NCBI RefSeq assembly: GCF_000283155.1
Contig: NW_004454156.1
Span: forward strand, 41,450,565-41,514,564
Direction: 5' to 3'
Length of the DNA: 64,000 bases
Origin: Ceratotherium simum simum
Lineage: Eukaryota; Chordata; Mammalia; Perissodactyla; Rhinocerotidae
The translations under genes and the position numbers were made by a program. Numbering within the stretch: position 1 is the first letter of the stretch; the number at the start of each line of letters is the position of its first letter. The notes below the pieces were generated by a model that ran no database searches, was not told the origin of the DNA, and worked only from the letters and a program-made list of their open reading frames with translations. Positions 10,561 through 21,719 of the stretch are shown one piece after another.

Positions 10561-11527
10561 AGTCATCTCTTTATGGTAACTCATGAGATAGATTCTATTG
10601 TCATTCCCATTACTTTGCTGGTATTTGACTAGTATTATGGTATGCTACCTTCCTACTTAAAACTTGTTGTAAATGTGGGAGCTGAGCTGAATCAACATAT
10701 AATTAAGTTGAGGTTAGTTATTCGTGAAAAAGTAGTTAGACTTGTTTCCTTAGTTTTAAATTGAAATCATTGGCAGTGGCCTGGGAAATGAAATGTTTGA
10801 GCCTACGTTACAGCAAATACATTGATTTGTAAAAGATTTCCAAGTTACCTTAGGTTTCAAAATGGATGTTTGAAAATAGTTTTGTCTTTGGTGTATGTGT
10901 TTCTGTTATATAGTGACTTTGTAGTTATGTTTATGCATATATAGGCAATTTCTATTTTGTTAACATATGAAAACTTAAAATCTAGTCAAGTTTATCTTAT
11001 TATGTGGTTTCCGGAAGTAATTATTTTTCTTTACAGAGTTACTCTTCTTTTTCCTGAGGCAGAAAAGCAACAACAAATATTTTATTGTAATATAGGCACA
11101 AAGGGTCTTTGTGAGAATATAGTTATATAGTAATTAGGAAACTTAAGATTTTAAGATTTCTGCTTTTATTTCAAATCAAGTGTATCAAAAACATACTTTA
11201 AATTTTATAAATTCTAGGTCTCTGGGACCAACTTTTCTTAGATTTTGCCTTCGTGGGCATAAATCATATAAGGGGAACCTTAAAAAACAAACTCAGAACC
11301 TAGATAGCACGCTTTTGAAAGTGCTTATACAGATTGCTCATTTTTATATTGATGTAGATTATATAGAATAATGTCATTATAGAGTAAATATTGACCCATA
11401 AACCAACTGTTGATTAATCTTAATGAATTCTAATCTATATGACAAATAGGCAGGCACATTTGGGGGATTCAAAAGAATTTAATTTGGTTAAAAATTATCC
11501 ATTGATTAAATTTAGAACTACTTTACT
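10561..11527. other. Intron stretch with nothing recognised
   Basis: AT-rich unique-looking sequence in the A-B intron. A 63-codon open frame at 11180 has no protein-like features. Confidence 0.6.
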
Positions 11528-11829
11528 GGGGCCGGCCCCGTGGCTTAGCGGTTAAGTGCACCCACTCCGCTACTGGCGGCCCGGCCCGGATCCCGGGCGC
11601 GCACCGATGCACCGCTTCTCTGGCCGTGCTGAGGCTGCGTCCCACATACAGCAACTAGAAGAATGTGCAACTATGACATACAACTATCCAACTGGGACTT
11701 TGGGGGGAAAAAAAAAGGAGGAGGAATAGCAATAGATGTTAGCTCAGAGCCGGTCTTCCTCAGCAAAAAGAGGAGGATTAGCATAGATGTTAGCTCAGGG
11801 CTGATCTTCCTTGCAAAAAAAAAAAAAAA
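11528..11829 (+). mobile_element. Composite ERE-type SINE, sense, carrying both tail types
   Basis: Head, body and the CAACTATCCAACTGGGACTTT tail are followed by the second tail type (GATGTTAGCTCAGAGCCGGT and AGGGCTGATCTTCCTT) and poly(A). One exact duplication AGAACTACTTTACT (11514-11527 and 11830-11843) encloses both, so it inserted as one unit. Confidence 0.93.
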
Positions 11830-12564
11830 AGAACTACTTTACTTATCTGGAGGCACAGGAGACAGTATGTGGCCCAGGGGTATATATTGAAATGATCTCA
11901 TGAACTAGGGGTTCCAAAAGCTTTCCTACTATGACTGCCAGAAACCTTGATGACAAAATTGTTGTTTGTCTTGTAGTATGCAAGAATATCTCAGCAGCCC
12001 TTAGAATGGAGCAGTATGGATATGCATCACTTAAGAAATCTCTTATTGAATATAAAAATATAATCAGATAATTGGGGAGGAGGCTTATTTATATGATGAA
12101 ATTGTTTTTTACTGTGAAGCAGATACAGTGAATATTGAAGCCCCCTTCATACATTTAAAATACAGTTCGATTTGTTAGTGGTTAACCTAGTAGGAGTAGG
12201 GTGGAGTAAAGGATACTTTCACTTTTCCTTGTATACCCTTCTTTATTGTTTGACTTTTTACTGTGTGCATGTATTACTTTTAATATAAAAACTAGTTGAA
12301 AAATTTTAAAAGCTAAGAAGCATTTACATAGAAGACCAGTTGGTATATAGTGAAGCATTAAAGTTACTGGAGAGGCACAACTTCTTTATTTCTCATCCTT
12401 GTTTATATTAAGCAGTAGGTTATTCCTTGCAATATCTTAAATCCTGTGTATTCTAGCAGTATAAAAATCTCTATTTGAAACATTGTGGTTAGTTTATTCT
12501 TATTTGACTTGTATAACTTTAATAACTTTCCTTAGCTCGTAGTATTGTTTACTTAATATTTTGA

Positions 12565-12766
12565 TAATTTCATTTATTTATTTTTTTCCCCCCAAAGCCC
12601 CAGTAGATAGTTGTATGTCATAGCTGCACATCCTTCTAGTTGCTGTACGTGGGATGCGGCCTCAGCATGGCCAGAGAAGCGGTGTGTCGGTGCGTGCCCG
12701 GGATCCGAACCCGGGCCGCCAGCAGCGGAGCGCGCGCACTTAACCGCTAAGCCACGGGGCCGGCCC
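12565..12766 (-). mobile_element. ERE-type SINE, antisense, with target-site duplication
   Basis: Complete copy of the CTACTGGGGCTTT tail type with an intact-looking tRNA-like head. The duplication TACTTAATATTTTGA is exact at 12550-12564 and 12767-12781. Confidence 0.95.
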
Positions 12767-12781
12767 TACTTAATATTTTGA

Positions 12782-14474
12782 GATTCTGTTTTGTAAAAGT
12801 AAAATATTCTGAACAATGACTATCTAACCTGTACATTTTTTTGATATAATCGTCTACTAATATTTTTTATTGAAGCCAGGAATCTTGAGGGCCATTGAGT
12901 AGTGCCTATGAAAGAAAAGAATAAAAGGCTAGGTGCAGCAAAATAAAATTGAGAGAGGCAATGTGGAGGCTGCTGCTTCTGCTGACTGTTTAGGGCCAGT
13001 TGTTGTTAAGCTTGATCCCAAATGTTCACAGATGTTTTTAAATTTAGTTTCTAGGTCATACCTTAGCTTAAATAGATCTTAGAGACTTTTCTTATTGCTG
13101 AAGGAGATCTTCTCGTTTCATCTGGTCCAATCTTATCATTTCATCTAGTCCAATCTATTTATTTTGCGTTTTTGCTGCTATTAAGTAGCACTAGGACTAC
13201 GAGAACTTGACTTTGTTGAATCCAAGTAAGGCTCCTTTTATTATTCCCTATATCCTCTTTGATGAAAAGCCTCTCATAGATAGACTGTTGGCATTCACAG
13301 TTTATACTGTTCACATATAACTTTGAGGTTCTCAGAATGAACAAGTGAAAGTCCATGTCACGTAGTAATTGGTAATTTTCCGGATGTAGGAGTTTAAATT
13401 ATACCACAGGGCAAGGTTGCTGTGTGGGAAACTGTGACTTAACCAGTAAATGATCATGGATAGTGGCCTTGCATCCTCACTTGATTGTAGCTCTGTGGGG
13501 GGCACAGAAATTCTGGAGGGTTAGGAACTGGTCTTGTTGATGTAAAGGGTCTGCTGTGTAGGAGTAAAGGGAGAAGCAAAAGTACTCCCTGTTAAAAGAA
13601 GGATCCATTTTTAGAGGTATGGTTTTAGCCTAATGACAAATTATAGGTATTAAAAGTATAATTTGCTATTTGCCTTCATGAAAAGTTACACTGGGAACCA
13701 GAGTAACCAGGAAAAGCTAGGGATGACTTTGTATTAAGGATTTTAAGAGCTTTTAAAAGACTGACTGGGACACACTTTAATGATGCATAGTCACATATCT
13801 GTAGAGCTCAAATGTTGATTGCTCTTCTGGCTATTATGCACGAAAGAAAAAACCTTAGATGTTCCCTTAGTGAAGGCTTCTTTTTTTTGAGTGATTCCTT
13901 AATGAAACCTTGTTTCCACATACAAGTAGAATCATAGATTCTATTAGCAAGAGAAGGGTAAAGGAACAGAGGATCAGTGGTGAGATTTGATAATTATTAC
14001 TATGGTTTTCTTCATATCATATATCTGGGCCAGGATAAAGTAAAGTATTAGAAATTCTCTTCTTTGTCTATGATCTTGGTCCCTTCATGAAGTGGAGTTC
14101 CTTATGATGGGGGTTAAGAGGGTTGATATACTTAATGATTTAAAAAAAAAAATACTCTGCAATGTATTCTCTATCAAAGTTAAGACTCTCCTTCTCTTTT
14201 TGCAACTATTTTGTCTTGCTTCAAGTAGACTTTTTATGCCTCCAACTTCAGAAAGGACTAAAATCATGAAATCTGAGTTCTACTATAAAACATATTTACC
14301 TCAGTTAATCGTGTTTTCAAAACTATCATCCTCCCCTGTAGTCTTATAGGATATATGATTCTGTGAGTATTCTTCTAGGTTTTAGGCTTGTTGCTTTTGC
14401 TACTCCGTGGACTCCTTCCCTTCTTCCTTCAAATATGTAAAGGTCTCTTTTGGTGGTTAGTAATGGGTTTTGGA
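12782..14474. other. Intron stretch with nothing recognised
   Basis: Unique-looking sequence; small open frames on both strands overlap and have no similarity I can see. A few pyrimidine-rich runs do not pair with good donors. Confidence 0.6.
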
Positions 14475-14705
14475 GCCTCTACTGGGGCTCCAAATAAGTC
14501 CTGGGGTGGCTAATTACTATCTCTGTGACCTTGAGCAAGTTTCTTAACCTTTCTCCTTTCATTTCTTCACCTGTAAAATGAGAAAAATAATAATTCCTAT
14601 CTTATAGGGTTGGTGTGAGGATTAAATGAGTTAATGCTTTGAGTTACATAGAAGAGTGTTTGACACTTAGTAAGTCCTCAGTAAACGTTAGTTATTACCA
14701 TTGTC
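14475..14705 (+). mobile_element. MIR SINE, sense, well preserved
   Basis: Shows the MIR core and 3' part clearly: 'ctctgtgaccttgagcaagt', 'cttcacctgtaaaatgagaa', 'ggttggtgtgaggattaaat' and 'taagtcctcagtaaacgtta'. MIR is an ancient tRNA-derived SINE. Confidence 0.88.
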
Positions 14706-14759
14706 TTAACTACCTTCCTCCTCCTCCTCATCCCCCTACATCTGCTTGGTCACTAAGAT

Positions 14760-15225
14760 ATGTCAGTTTTTCTTTTTAGACTCTAGAGCATTCATTTCTC
14801 ATTTCCCACTGGCACTGACACCGTTCTAGACCATGATATTGCTACCTCGTGCCACAATTTCCAAGAGAGCTTCACTTCACTTAACCTCCTGCCTCTAATC
14901 TGTGCTTATGTTTTTCATTACTGGACTAATAACAGTTTTGTATTGTCACTCCCCTGTCAAGAGCATACAGCAGTTTTTCAGTAACTTGTTTCATCAAGCC
15001 CAGATTCCTCTGTCTCACTCTTGCTAAGCATTACTCTCTTGTTCCACTCAGGCCAGTCTCATACTTTCTCATCTACATCACACACTTGGACATCTGCTCA
15101 TGTTCTTCCTTTGGCCTTTATGCCTTTCCTTTGGGCCCTTACCCTTCTACTCTTACTATTTCTGTCCTACCCATACTTCAAGAATCCAACGTTTCTAAGA
15201 AGCCTTTCTGGCTTTTAAGAACTGA
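14760..15225 (+). mobile_element. L2 LINE 3' part, sense
   Basis: L2 landmarks in order: 'attgtcactcccctgtcaag', 'gcccagattcctctgtctca', 'cctttggcctttatgccttt', 'tacttcaagaatccaacgtt' and 'aagaagcctttctggct'. A pyrimidine-rich 65-codon frame at 15021-15218 is accidental. Confidence 0.8.
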
Positions 15226-16009
15226 TCTTGGGTAGCAACAGGATTGGTAAAACTGGGAGAGACTCAGACAGGAATGACAGGTTGATTTAGAGATAAGAGT
15301 ATGGATTGGGGGTCAGGGCCTTTAAATTCAAAAATGGCAAATAGGAACTAAAGTCTGCAAAGCAGGTCTAAGAGGGAAGGACTAGTTTAAGGTATAAGAA
15401 TTGGTAGTGGAGAGATGGGATGTGAGTAACAACTGAGAGCAAAGCATTGTTGAAAATCTGAGATGGCATTCAGGTTTGAGACAGACCAGGGCAGATCCAG
15501 ATGGATCAGATGGTTTTTAAGGTCCACATGGCCAGGCAAGATAGCATATTTCTGAATTGACAAGAGGAGCCAGTAATGTTAAGATCAGAAACAGGAGTTA
15601 GAAATCTGAAGCAGTCAGTATTAGGGTCTCGGGCACTGGAAGATTGGGGACATAACCAATAAAATAGAGCCCCTGGTTAGGTTAGAGTATCACGATCAGT
15701 ACAGGATGACAGCAAAACTGAATTTGCTGAGTCATAGAACAACTTACATTTCCTTCTGGCTAAGATTAGAACTGGGTTGTGAGAATAATGCTATATTGAG
15801 ACAACTTGATAGGCTCCCTTGCCAGAGGTATAAGGATAGAGTGACTACATTAATCCGACCAATAAAGCCTTCAGAGATTTCAGTGTGCTTAGTGTACATC
15901 CCATATTACTTAACTCTTGATTGAGCACACTACTGTCTTGTGTTGCTGTGACTGACTTAAGTAAATCTCTCTTTCTCCATTCATATCTTAACCTAGTTCA
16001 AATGAGGAC
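15226..16009. other. Intron stretch, possibly old repeat, unassigned
   Basis: 15230-15700 is purine-rich and repeat-like but I cannot assign a family. The 72-codon frame at 15706 looks accidental. Confidence 0.5.
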
Positions 16010-17430
16010 CATTTTAAAAACAGAGCTTTATTGTGGTATGATTAACATATAGCTGCATATATTTAAAGTGTACAATTTGATAAGTTTGAAATACGTATAC
16101 ACCTGTGAAACCATCACCACAATTAAGATAATGAACATATTCATCATCCTCAAAAGTTTTGTTGTGCCCTTTTGTAATTCTTCTTTTCTGCATTTCTCTG
16201 CTCCTTCTCCCCTCCCACATTCACTGATTTACTTGCTGTCACTATACATTAGTTTTTATCTTCTAGAGTTATTAAATAGAGTAATACAGTATAAACTCCT
16301 TCTGTCTGGCTTCTCTCACTCAGCATATTTCTTTATTTATTTTTACCTTTTTTTTTTAGCATAATTATTTTGAGTGTGTCAATAGTTGATTACTTTCTGT
16401 TGCCAAAGAGTATTTCATTGTATGGTTATACCTCCATTTGTTTATCCATTCACCTTTTTAGGGACATTTTGTTGATTCTAGTTTTTGGCTATTGCAAATG
16501 CAACTGGGATGAACATTTGTGTACAAATCTTTGTGTGGACATAATGCTTGCTTTCTTTTTTTTTTTTTTTTGTGAGGAGGACACTAGCCCTGAGCTAACA
16601 TCCAATGCCAATCCTTCCCTTTTTTCTTGAGGAATATTGGCCCTGGGCTAACATCTGTGCCCATCTTCCTCTACTTTATATAGGACGCCACCACAGCATG
16701 GCCTAACAAGCGGTGCGTTGGTGCGTGCCCAGGATCTGAACCTGTGAACCCTCGGCCGCTGCAGCGGAGCGCGTGCACTTAACCGCTGCGCCACCGGGCG
16801 GGCCCCAATGCTTTCATTTTTTTAGGAGTGAAATAGCTGAGTCAGATGGTAGGAGCATGTTTAACTTTTTAAGAAATTGCTAAACTGTTTTTCAAAGTAG
16901 TTATACCGTTTTACATTTCCACAAGTACGGGCTGAGTTTCAGTTCTACATCCTTGCCGCACTTGGTATGGTCACTCTTTTTAATTTTAGCTATTCTGGTG
17001 TGTGTTTAGTGGTAGCTCCTTGTAGTTTCAGTTTGCCTTTCCTTAATGACTAAATGATGTTGAGCATTCTTTTGTGTGCTTATGTGCCATCCCAATGTAT
17101 TCTTTGATCAAGTATCCATTCACATCTTATTTAAAAAAATGTTTTTAATTGTGGTTAAATACACATAACATAAAATTTACCATCTTAACTATTCTAACTA
17201 TATAAACAGTTAGTAGTGTCAAGTATATTTACACTATTGTTCAACCAGTCTTCAGAGCTCTTTTCATCTTGCAAAAGTCACCTATTTTTTAAAAATATTA
17301 GGTTGTTTGTTTTGAAATTTCTTTGTATATTTAGATACAAATTTCTTTTATCCGATACATGCTTTACAAATATTTCCTCCCAGTTTGTGTCTTGTCTTTT
17401 CAGTTTACTGCACATCTTGAAATCAGCGAT
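16010..17430 (-). mobile_element. LINE-1 pieces, antisense: 3' UTR and end of ORF2
   Basis: 16010-16300 is L1 3' UTR in reverse ('taaagtgtacaatttgataa', 'tgaaaccatcaccacaatta'). 16380-17100 is the reverse of the ORF2 C-terminal region ('gtttatccattcaccttttt', 'gctattgcaaatgcaactgg', 'aactttttaagaaattgcta'). 17110-17430 is another antisense piece. An ERE splits it at 16558-16806. Confidence 0.85.
16558..16806 (-). mobile_element. ERE-type SINE, antisense, inside antisense L1
   Basis: GAGGAAGAT tail type with a long T tract at left and head GGGGCCCGCCC at right. Flanks AATGCTTGCTTTC and AATGCTTTC suggest an imperfect duplication. It splits the L1 sequence 16010-17430. Confidence 0.92.
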
Positions 17431-18582
17431 GGTGGGACAGATCTACTCCATATAAATTGGCAAAATGCTGCAAATCAGGGCTTTATTTTTTGTTGATTGT
17501 CTATACTTAAGAAAGTAATGGGGAAAAGTTAATAATGCAGATTAAACTTAAAATTATGTTGTATCTGTAGCCTTTACATTGTGAATAGCACAAAAAAGTG
17601 AGGAAGGAAATATTCTTTCTAGTATTTGAAAGCTATTATCTAATCAGAAAAGAAGTCATTCAAGTCATTGTCGAATGAGGGCAGTTCAGGCATGTGTTGA
17701 TGCACTCTTGTCAGTTGCAATCATTGGTTGGCTATGGATAAGAGAGTTCAGCTAAAATCAGTGAAAGCATTCTGTGACAATCAATTGACTGTGGAATTTG
17801 CAATAAAGAGTATATTTTTTTCATTATTTGTAAATTGTGTGATATATATCTTTTTATTTCAGTAAAATTTGTAATAAGCTTATGTACCTATGTATATGTA
17901 TACATTTTTTTTTCTGCAGAGCCAATTGTTAAACATTTGTCAGCATACCGTGGGCCACACACTAATAAGTAAGCACTAAGGGAAGTGTTTCTAGACTCAT
18001 GTAACTGGAATGAGTCAAGAAAGAAAAACGAGGTCTGGGAACAAGTCATTCTATAGATGTTAAGAGAACCAATCTAATGCTAAGACCAGAGGATGAAAAG
18101 GCTGAATAGATAGCGAGAGAAAATGAAAGACATAATATACAGAAGGCCGAGTCAATTCTCTTACCACTAAAGACACAGAGGGAAAGGAATTGATAGTTGT
18201 GGGATATTTGCTTTGGTCTGATTTGACTTGCTCTTGGTCCTACCATTGTTATGTAATAAGTCTGCTAAAGGTATTGAAGAGCAATATTAAAAACTCATTA
18301 GTGTTACATTAGTACCTTCAAGTAATCTTTGAGTATCTCCAAATCTAATTTTCTTTCAGACCAAAAAAATTACAGAATACTTTTAAAATTTAAAATTGGA
18401 ACACAGAACCATTATGTGTCCCCTATTCTAGAAATTGCATCGTTAGCTCCATTACTTTTTAATCTATATGCTCAATTCTGTTGTGTTTACTATAGTTATT
18501 ATATTTCTTTCAAAAGTTCTTTTTTTCAGAATATCTTGATTTTGAATCTGATGATTAAGTTTAAAAATATTTTGTTTTGTAG
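17431..18582. other. Intron before exon B, nothing recognised
   Basis: AT-rich; ends in the T-rich acceptor of exon B. The open frame at 18329-18655 runs through intron into exon B by chance. Confidence 0.6.
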
Positions 18583-18651
18583 CCATGCAGGATATACATA
18601 CTGTGGGTCTTGTGCTGCTCATGCTTACAAACAAGTGGATCCATCTATTAC
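18583..18651 (+). CDS. MEMO1: MEMO1 coding exon B (residues 48-71; carries His49)
   Basis: 69 nt, preceded by TTTTGTTTTGTAG and followed by GTAAGT. It completes Pro48 and encodes [17 protein letters not shown] and VDPSI, ending two bases into the Thr71 codon. His49 is one of the residues reported to coordinate metal in MEMO1 (with His81 and Cys244), so this short exon supplies one metal ligand. Both bordering introns are phase 2 and the length is a multiple of three, so skipping this exon would keep the reading frame while removing the ligand. The sequence is intact. Confidence 0.95.
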
Positions 18652-18989
18652 GTAAGTAATATAGTTAGATACCATTTTGTTTAAGTGGGAGAAGATTGGG
18701 ACTTATAATTGCTTTGTCACTGAAGTAATTTGTTTTGCATACTTATTGTTGTTATAATCTCAATTTCATTAGGAATTTGACTTTTTATAAATTTAGTTAA
18801 ACCTTTTATAGGTTATGAGTAAAGCTTTTATAGGTTATGAAAAGCTTTAATACTGTTTTTTGTCTGAACATTTAGTTTTTATCTTCCCTTTGGTAAAATG
18901 TTTAGTTTTGGAAATGTTAGAAGGTTAACGTGATATTGTGATTTATAAGAAATATATATTTGGTCATTCAGGTGACCAAAATACATTTC

Positions 18990-20030
18990 TCATATGTATT
19001 TGGTCTTCATCCACAGTTCCTGGCTCACAGCTCCCAAAACCCTTCGAATTTCCTAAGTGTTGTTATGCCAGTGAGGTGACTTTTGGACCCCACCTAAGGA
19101 TGGGGGTTGGTTGCCAGGAGAACCAACCATGTGATTAGAGGATCAGAACTTTCAGTCCCACTCCTAGACTTCCAGGGAGGGGAGAGAGTCTGGAGGTTGA
19201 ATCAGCTGCCAATGGCCAGTTATTTAATCAATCATGACAATGTAACTGGAAGTCAGACTTCCAGTTATAAAATTAATAAGTCATGAGGATGTAATGTACA
19301 GCATAGGGAATATAGTCAATAATATTGTAATAATTTTGTATGGTGACAATAACTAGACTTGTTGTGGTAATCATTTCATAATGTATATAAATATTAAATC
19401 ATTCTGATGTATACCTGAAATTAATAGGATATTGTATGTCAATTATACTTAAACTAAAAAACAAAAGTAATGGAGGAATGCTTAATGTGAAAAAAATCAT
19501 GACTATGTAATGCAGCCTCTATAAAAACCTAAAAGGACAGGGTTTGGAGAGCTTCCAGGTTGGTGAACACATGGAGATCTGAGGGAGAGTGGTGCACATG
19601 GAGAGGGCATGGAAGCTCCATGCCCTTTCCCCATATCTTGCCCTATGCATCTCTTCCAACTGCCTGTTCCTGAGTTATATCTTTTTATAATAAACTGGTG
19701 ATCTAGTAAGTAAAACGTTTCTGTGAGTTTTATGAGCCACTCTAGCAATTAATCAAACCCAAGGAGTGAGTCATGGGAACCTCCAGTGTGTAGCAGGTGG
19801 GTCAGAAGCACAGGTAACAACTTGGCCTTGTGACTGACATCTGAAGTGGGGGTCGGAGGTGAGCAGTCTTATGGGACTGAGCCCTCAACCTGTGGAGTCC
19901 GATGCTCTCTCTGGGTAGATAGTGTCAGAACTGAGTTGACTTGTTAGATGTCCTGCTGATGTCCGAGAATTGCTTGTTGGAGGTGTGGGGGACTCCTCGC
20001 TCCCCACATTGGCATTGGTCCAGGAACACT
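18990..20030 (+). mobile_element. Endogenous retroviral LTR, sense (ERVL/MER21-like)
   Basis: Old solo-LTR-like sequence with a promoter-type 'ctataaaaacctaaaaggac' (19518), a polyadenylation-type AATAAA near 19689 and a 3' part with 'gaattgcttgttggaggtgt'. These features place the LTR on the + strand. An L1 3' end is inserted inside it. No internal viral genes flank it. The family name is from memory and uncertain. Confidence 0.7.
19245..19494 (+). mobile_element. LINE-1 3' end inserted in the LTR
   Basis: L1 3' UTR in sense: 'ttccagttataaaattaata', 'tagacttgttgtggtaatca', 'gtatgtcaattatacttaaa' then an A-rich end. The LTR sequence AATCATGACAATGTAA on the left and AATCATGACTATGTAA on the right form its target-site duplication. 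The extreme 5' end is an inverted repeat (see findings). Confidence 0.82.
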
Positions 20031-20369
20031 AGCAGTTAAATATTTTGGTTTTTAATTTTTCTTTGGAAATCTGGAGATGAGCATTTTTAAGAAAAATGCA
20101 AAGCCTTTTTGTTCAATTTTAATCACTTTATAATTTAGAATTCTTTATTATACTTGTTAAGTTGTGGTTAATGAAAGAAGAATAATTTCTCATTGACAGG
20201 ATAAGGTACCTGAATTATTTCAGAATTCAACAGTGAATTTAATATGGTGTTTGAAGCATATTAACTCTTAATAATTCACTGACAGCTCTGAAATTAGCTA
20301 TAAGTATAGAGAAATAATCTTCCTGGCAAATTGAGACTGATTGAGTAGTATATACTACTTTCTAAAGTC

Positions 20370-20491
20370 AGAAACTTGTGAACTCTTAAAAGCTTAGTAT
20401 ACTACTCTAGAGAGTAGTAATAAGAAATAAGTAAGTAATAAGTAATATTACTCTAGAGAGTAATAAGAAACTTGTGAACTTTCAAAAGCTT
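20370..20491. repeat. Local duplication with two perfect palindromes
   Basis: AGAAACTTGTGAACTCTTAA (20370) recurs as AGAAACTTGTGAACTTTCAA (20466), 96 bp apart. Between them are two perfect inverted repeats, ACTACTCT-AG-AGAGTAGT (20401-20418) and ATTACTCT-AG-AGAGTAAT (20447-20464), the second probably a copy of the first. Confidence 0.85.
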
Positions 20492-20809
20492 CTGTTGGAA
20501 ATAGCCACCGAAATTACTTAATTGGCTGACCGGCATTTTATTTAAATGGTTTATTCACTGTATGTGAACTAGTGTCAGGGTCCAGTCTGTATTGCCAGTT
20601 GTACACAGAGTATGAATAGATAAATCGATCATCTTAGTTTTGTCAAATGTTGATTGTTAGGTTAGACCTGTACTCTTAGAGATGAAGCATAATCATTTCA
20701 AAAGAGGTAACTCACAGCAGCCATGAGTTTAAAAAGAAAATCTCACCCATAGCCTGCTCTTTTGCCTTTGGGCAATTTGTTCAAATTTTTAAAACAAAAG
20801 AGCTGCTCT

Positions 20810-20922
20810 GCCTGTCACAGCACGGCTTGATGAGTGGTGTGTAGGTCCGCGCCTGGGATCTGAACCTGTGCCACCAGAGCAGAGCACGGCGAACTTAACC
20901 AATACGCCACTGGGCCGGCCCC
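20810..20922 (-). mobile_element. Truncated ERE-type SINE, antisense, with target-site duplication
   Basis: Only the head and body remain (about 113 bp); the tail and A tract are missing. AAGAGCTGCTCT flanks both sides (20798-20809 and 20923-20934), so the element appears to have inserted already 3'-truncated or to have lost its tail precisely. Confidence 0.88.
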
Positions 20923-21719
20923 AAGAGCTGCTCTTTTTTGTTTTTATGTAGTATGTCTGCACATTGTATCATATCTTTGGTGAAAATTATTTTTAGTAAC
21001 TTTTTAATAGTAAATAAAATGATAGTGTTGCCAAATTTTGAGGTTTTTAGCCCTGCCTCATTTATGATGTTTTGAGGGGTGTCTTTAACAAATATTTCTT
21101 GTTACATATTAAATATACAATTTTAAATATTTTTTTCATGAATAAGAGCAAATAGATATTAGATTGGAAAGATTTTCAGAAGCTTCTTGTATTTGATCCT
21201 GGGCCCATCAACCAGCTATAATCAAAGTTAGTTTATATAGCAGCCTTTTCCAAACCTTTTTTATTTGGCAGAATTTTTGTTGATGATGTTAGGTGCCGGA
21301 AGGGTACTTTGAATTAAATTTAGCCTAAGAATACATAGAGAGGTATAGAGCCTATATAGGTAGAAATGGAAAGCGTGTATTAAATAAATTGATGGAAAGA
21401 AGGGAAGAGAGCAAAGGACTAAGAAAAAGTGATAAAGGAGATTAGTAAAAAGAGAGGCAAATGATGGATGATGATGTGATCAACTTATTTTTGTAATTAA
21501 TATATAATAATTGGATTCTGAATAAATAAATTTGAAGGTCTGTGTTAAAAATAACAATTGACAGTTATAGTTGTATTGTCTTGAAAGTGGCCCTCCATGA
21601 CATTTGCAGTGTCTTCAGAGTGCTTTGAGAAAATAGAGAAAGAACATCCTTTTGGAAACTATAAGTATAGAGAAAAAATAACAGTCCAAGAGAGAAGGTT
21701 AAATTCTATACTACCAGCT

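Noticed and set aside
11528..11600. tRNA-like sequence with A and B boxes (also at every ERE head)
   Set aside because: These are heads of tRNA-derived SINEs with A-rich tails and target-site duplications, not tRNA genes; no full cloverleaf with a free acceptor end is present.
18329..18655. 108-codon frame reaching into MEMO1 exon B
   Set aside because: The upstream part is intron; a clear AG acceptor at 18581-18582 sets the exon start.
20370..20491. CRISPR-like repeat pattern
   Set aside because: Only two copies, with diverged units and no regular spacers, in a mammalian intron; a local duplication explains it.
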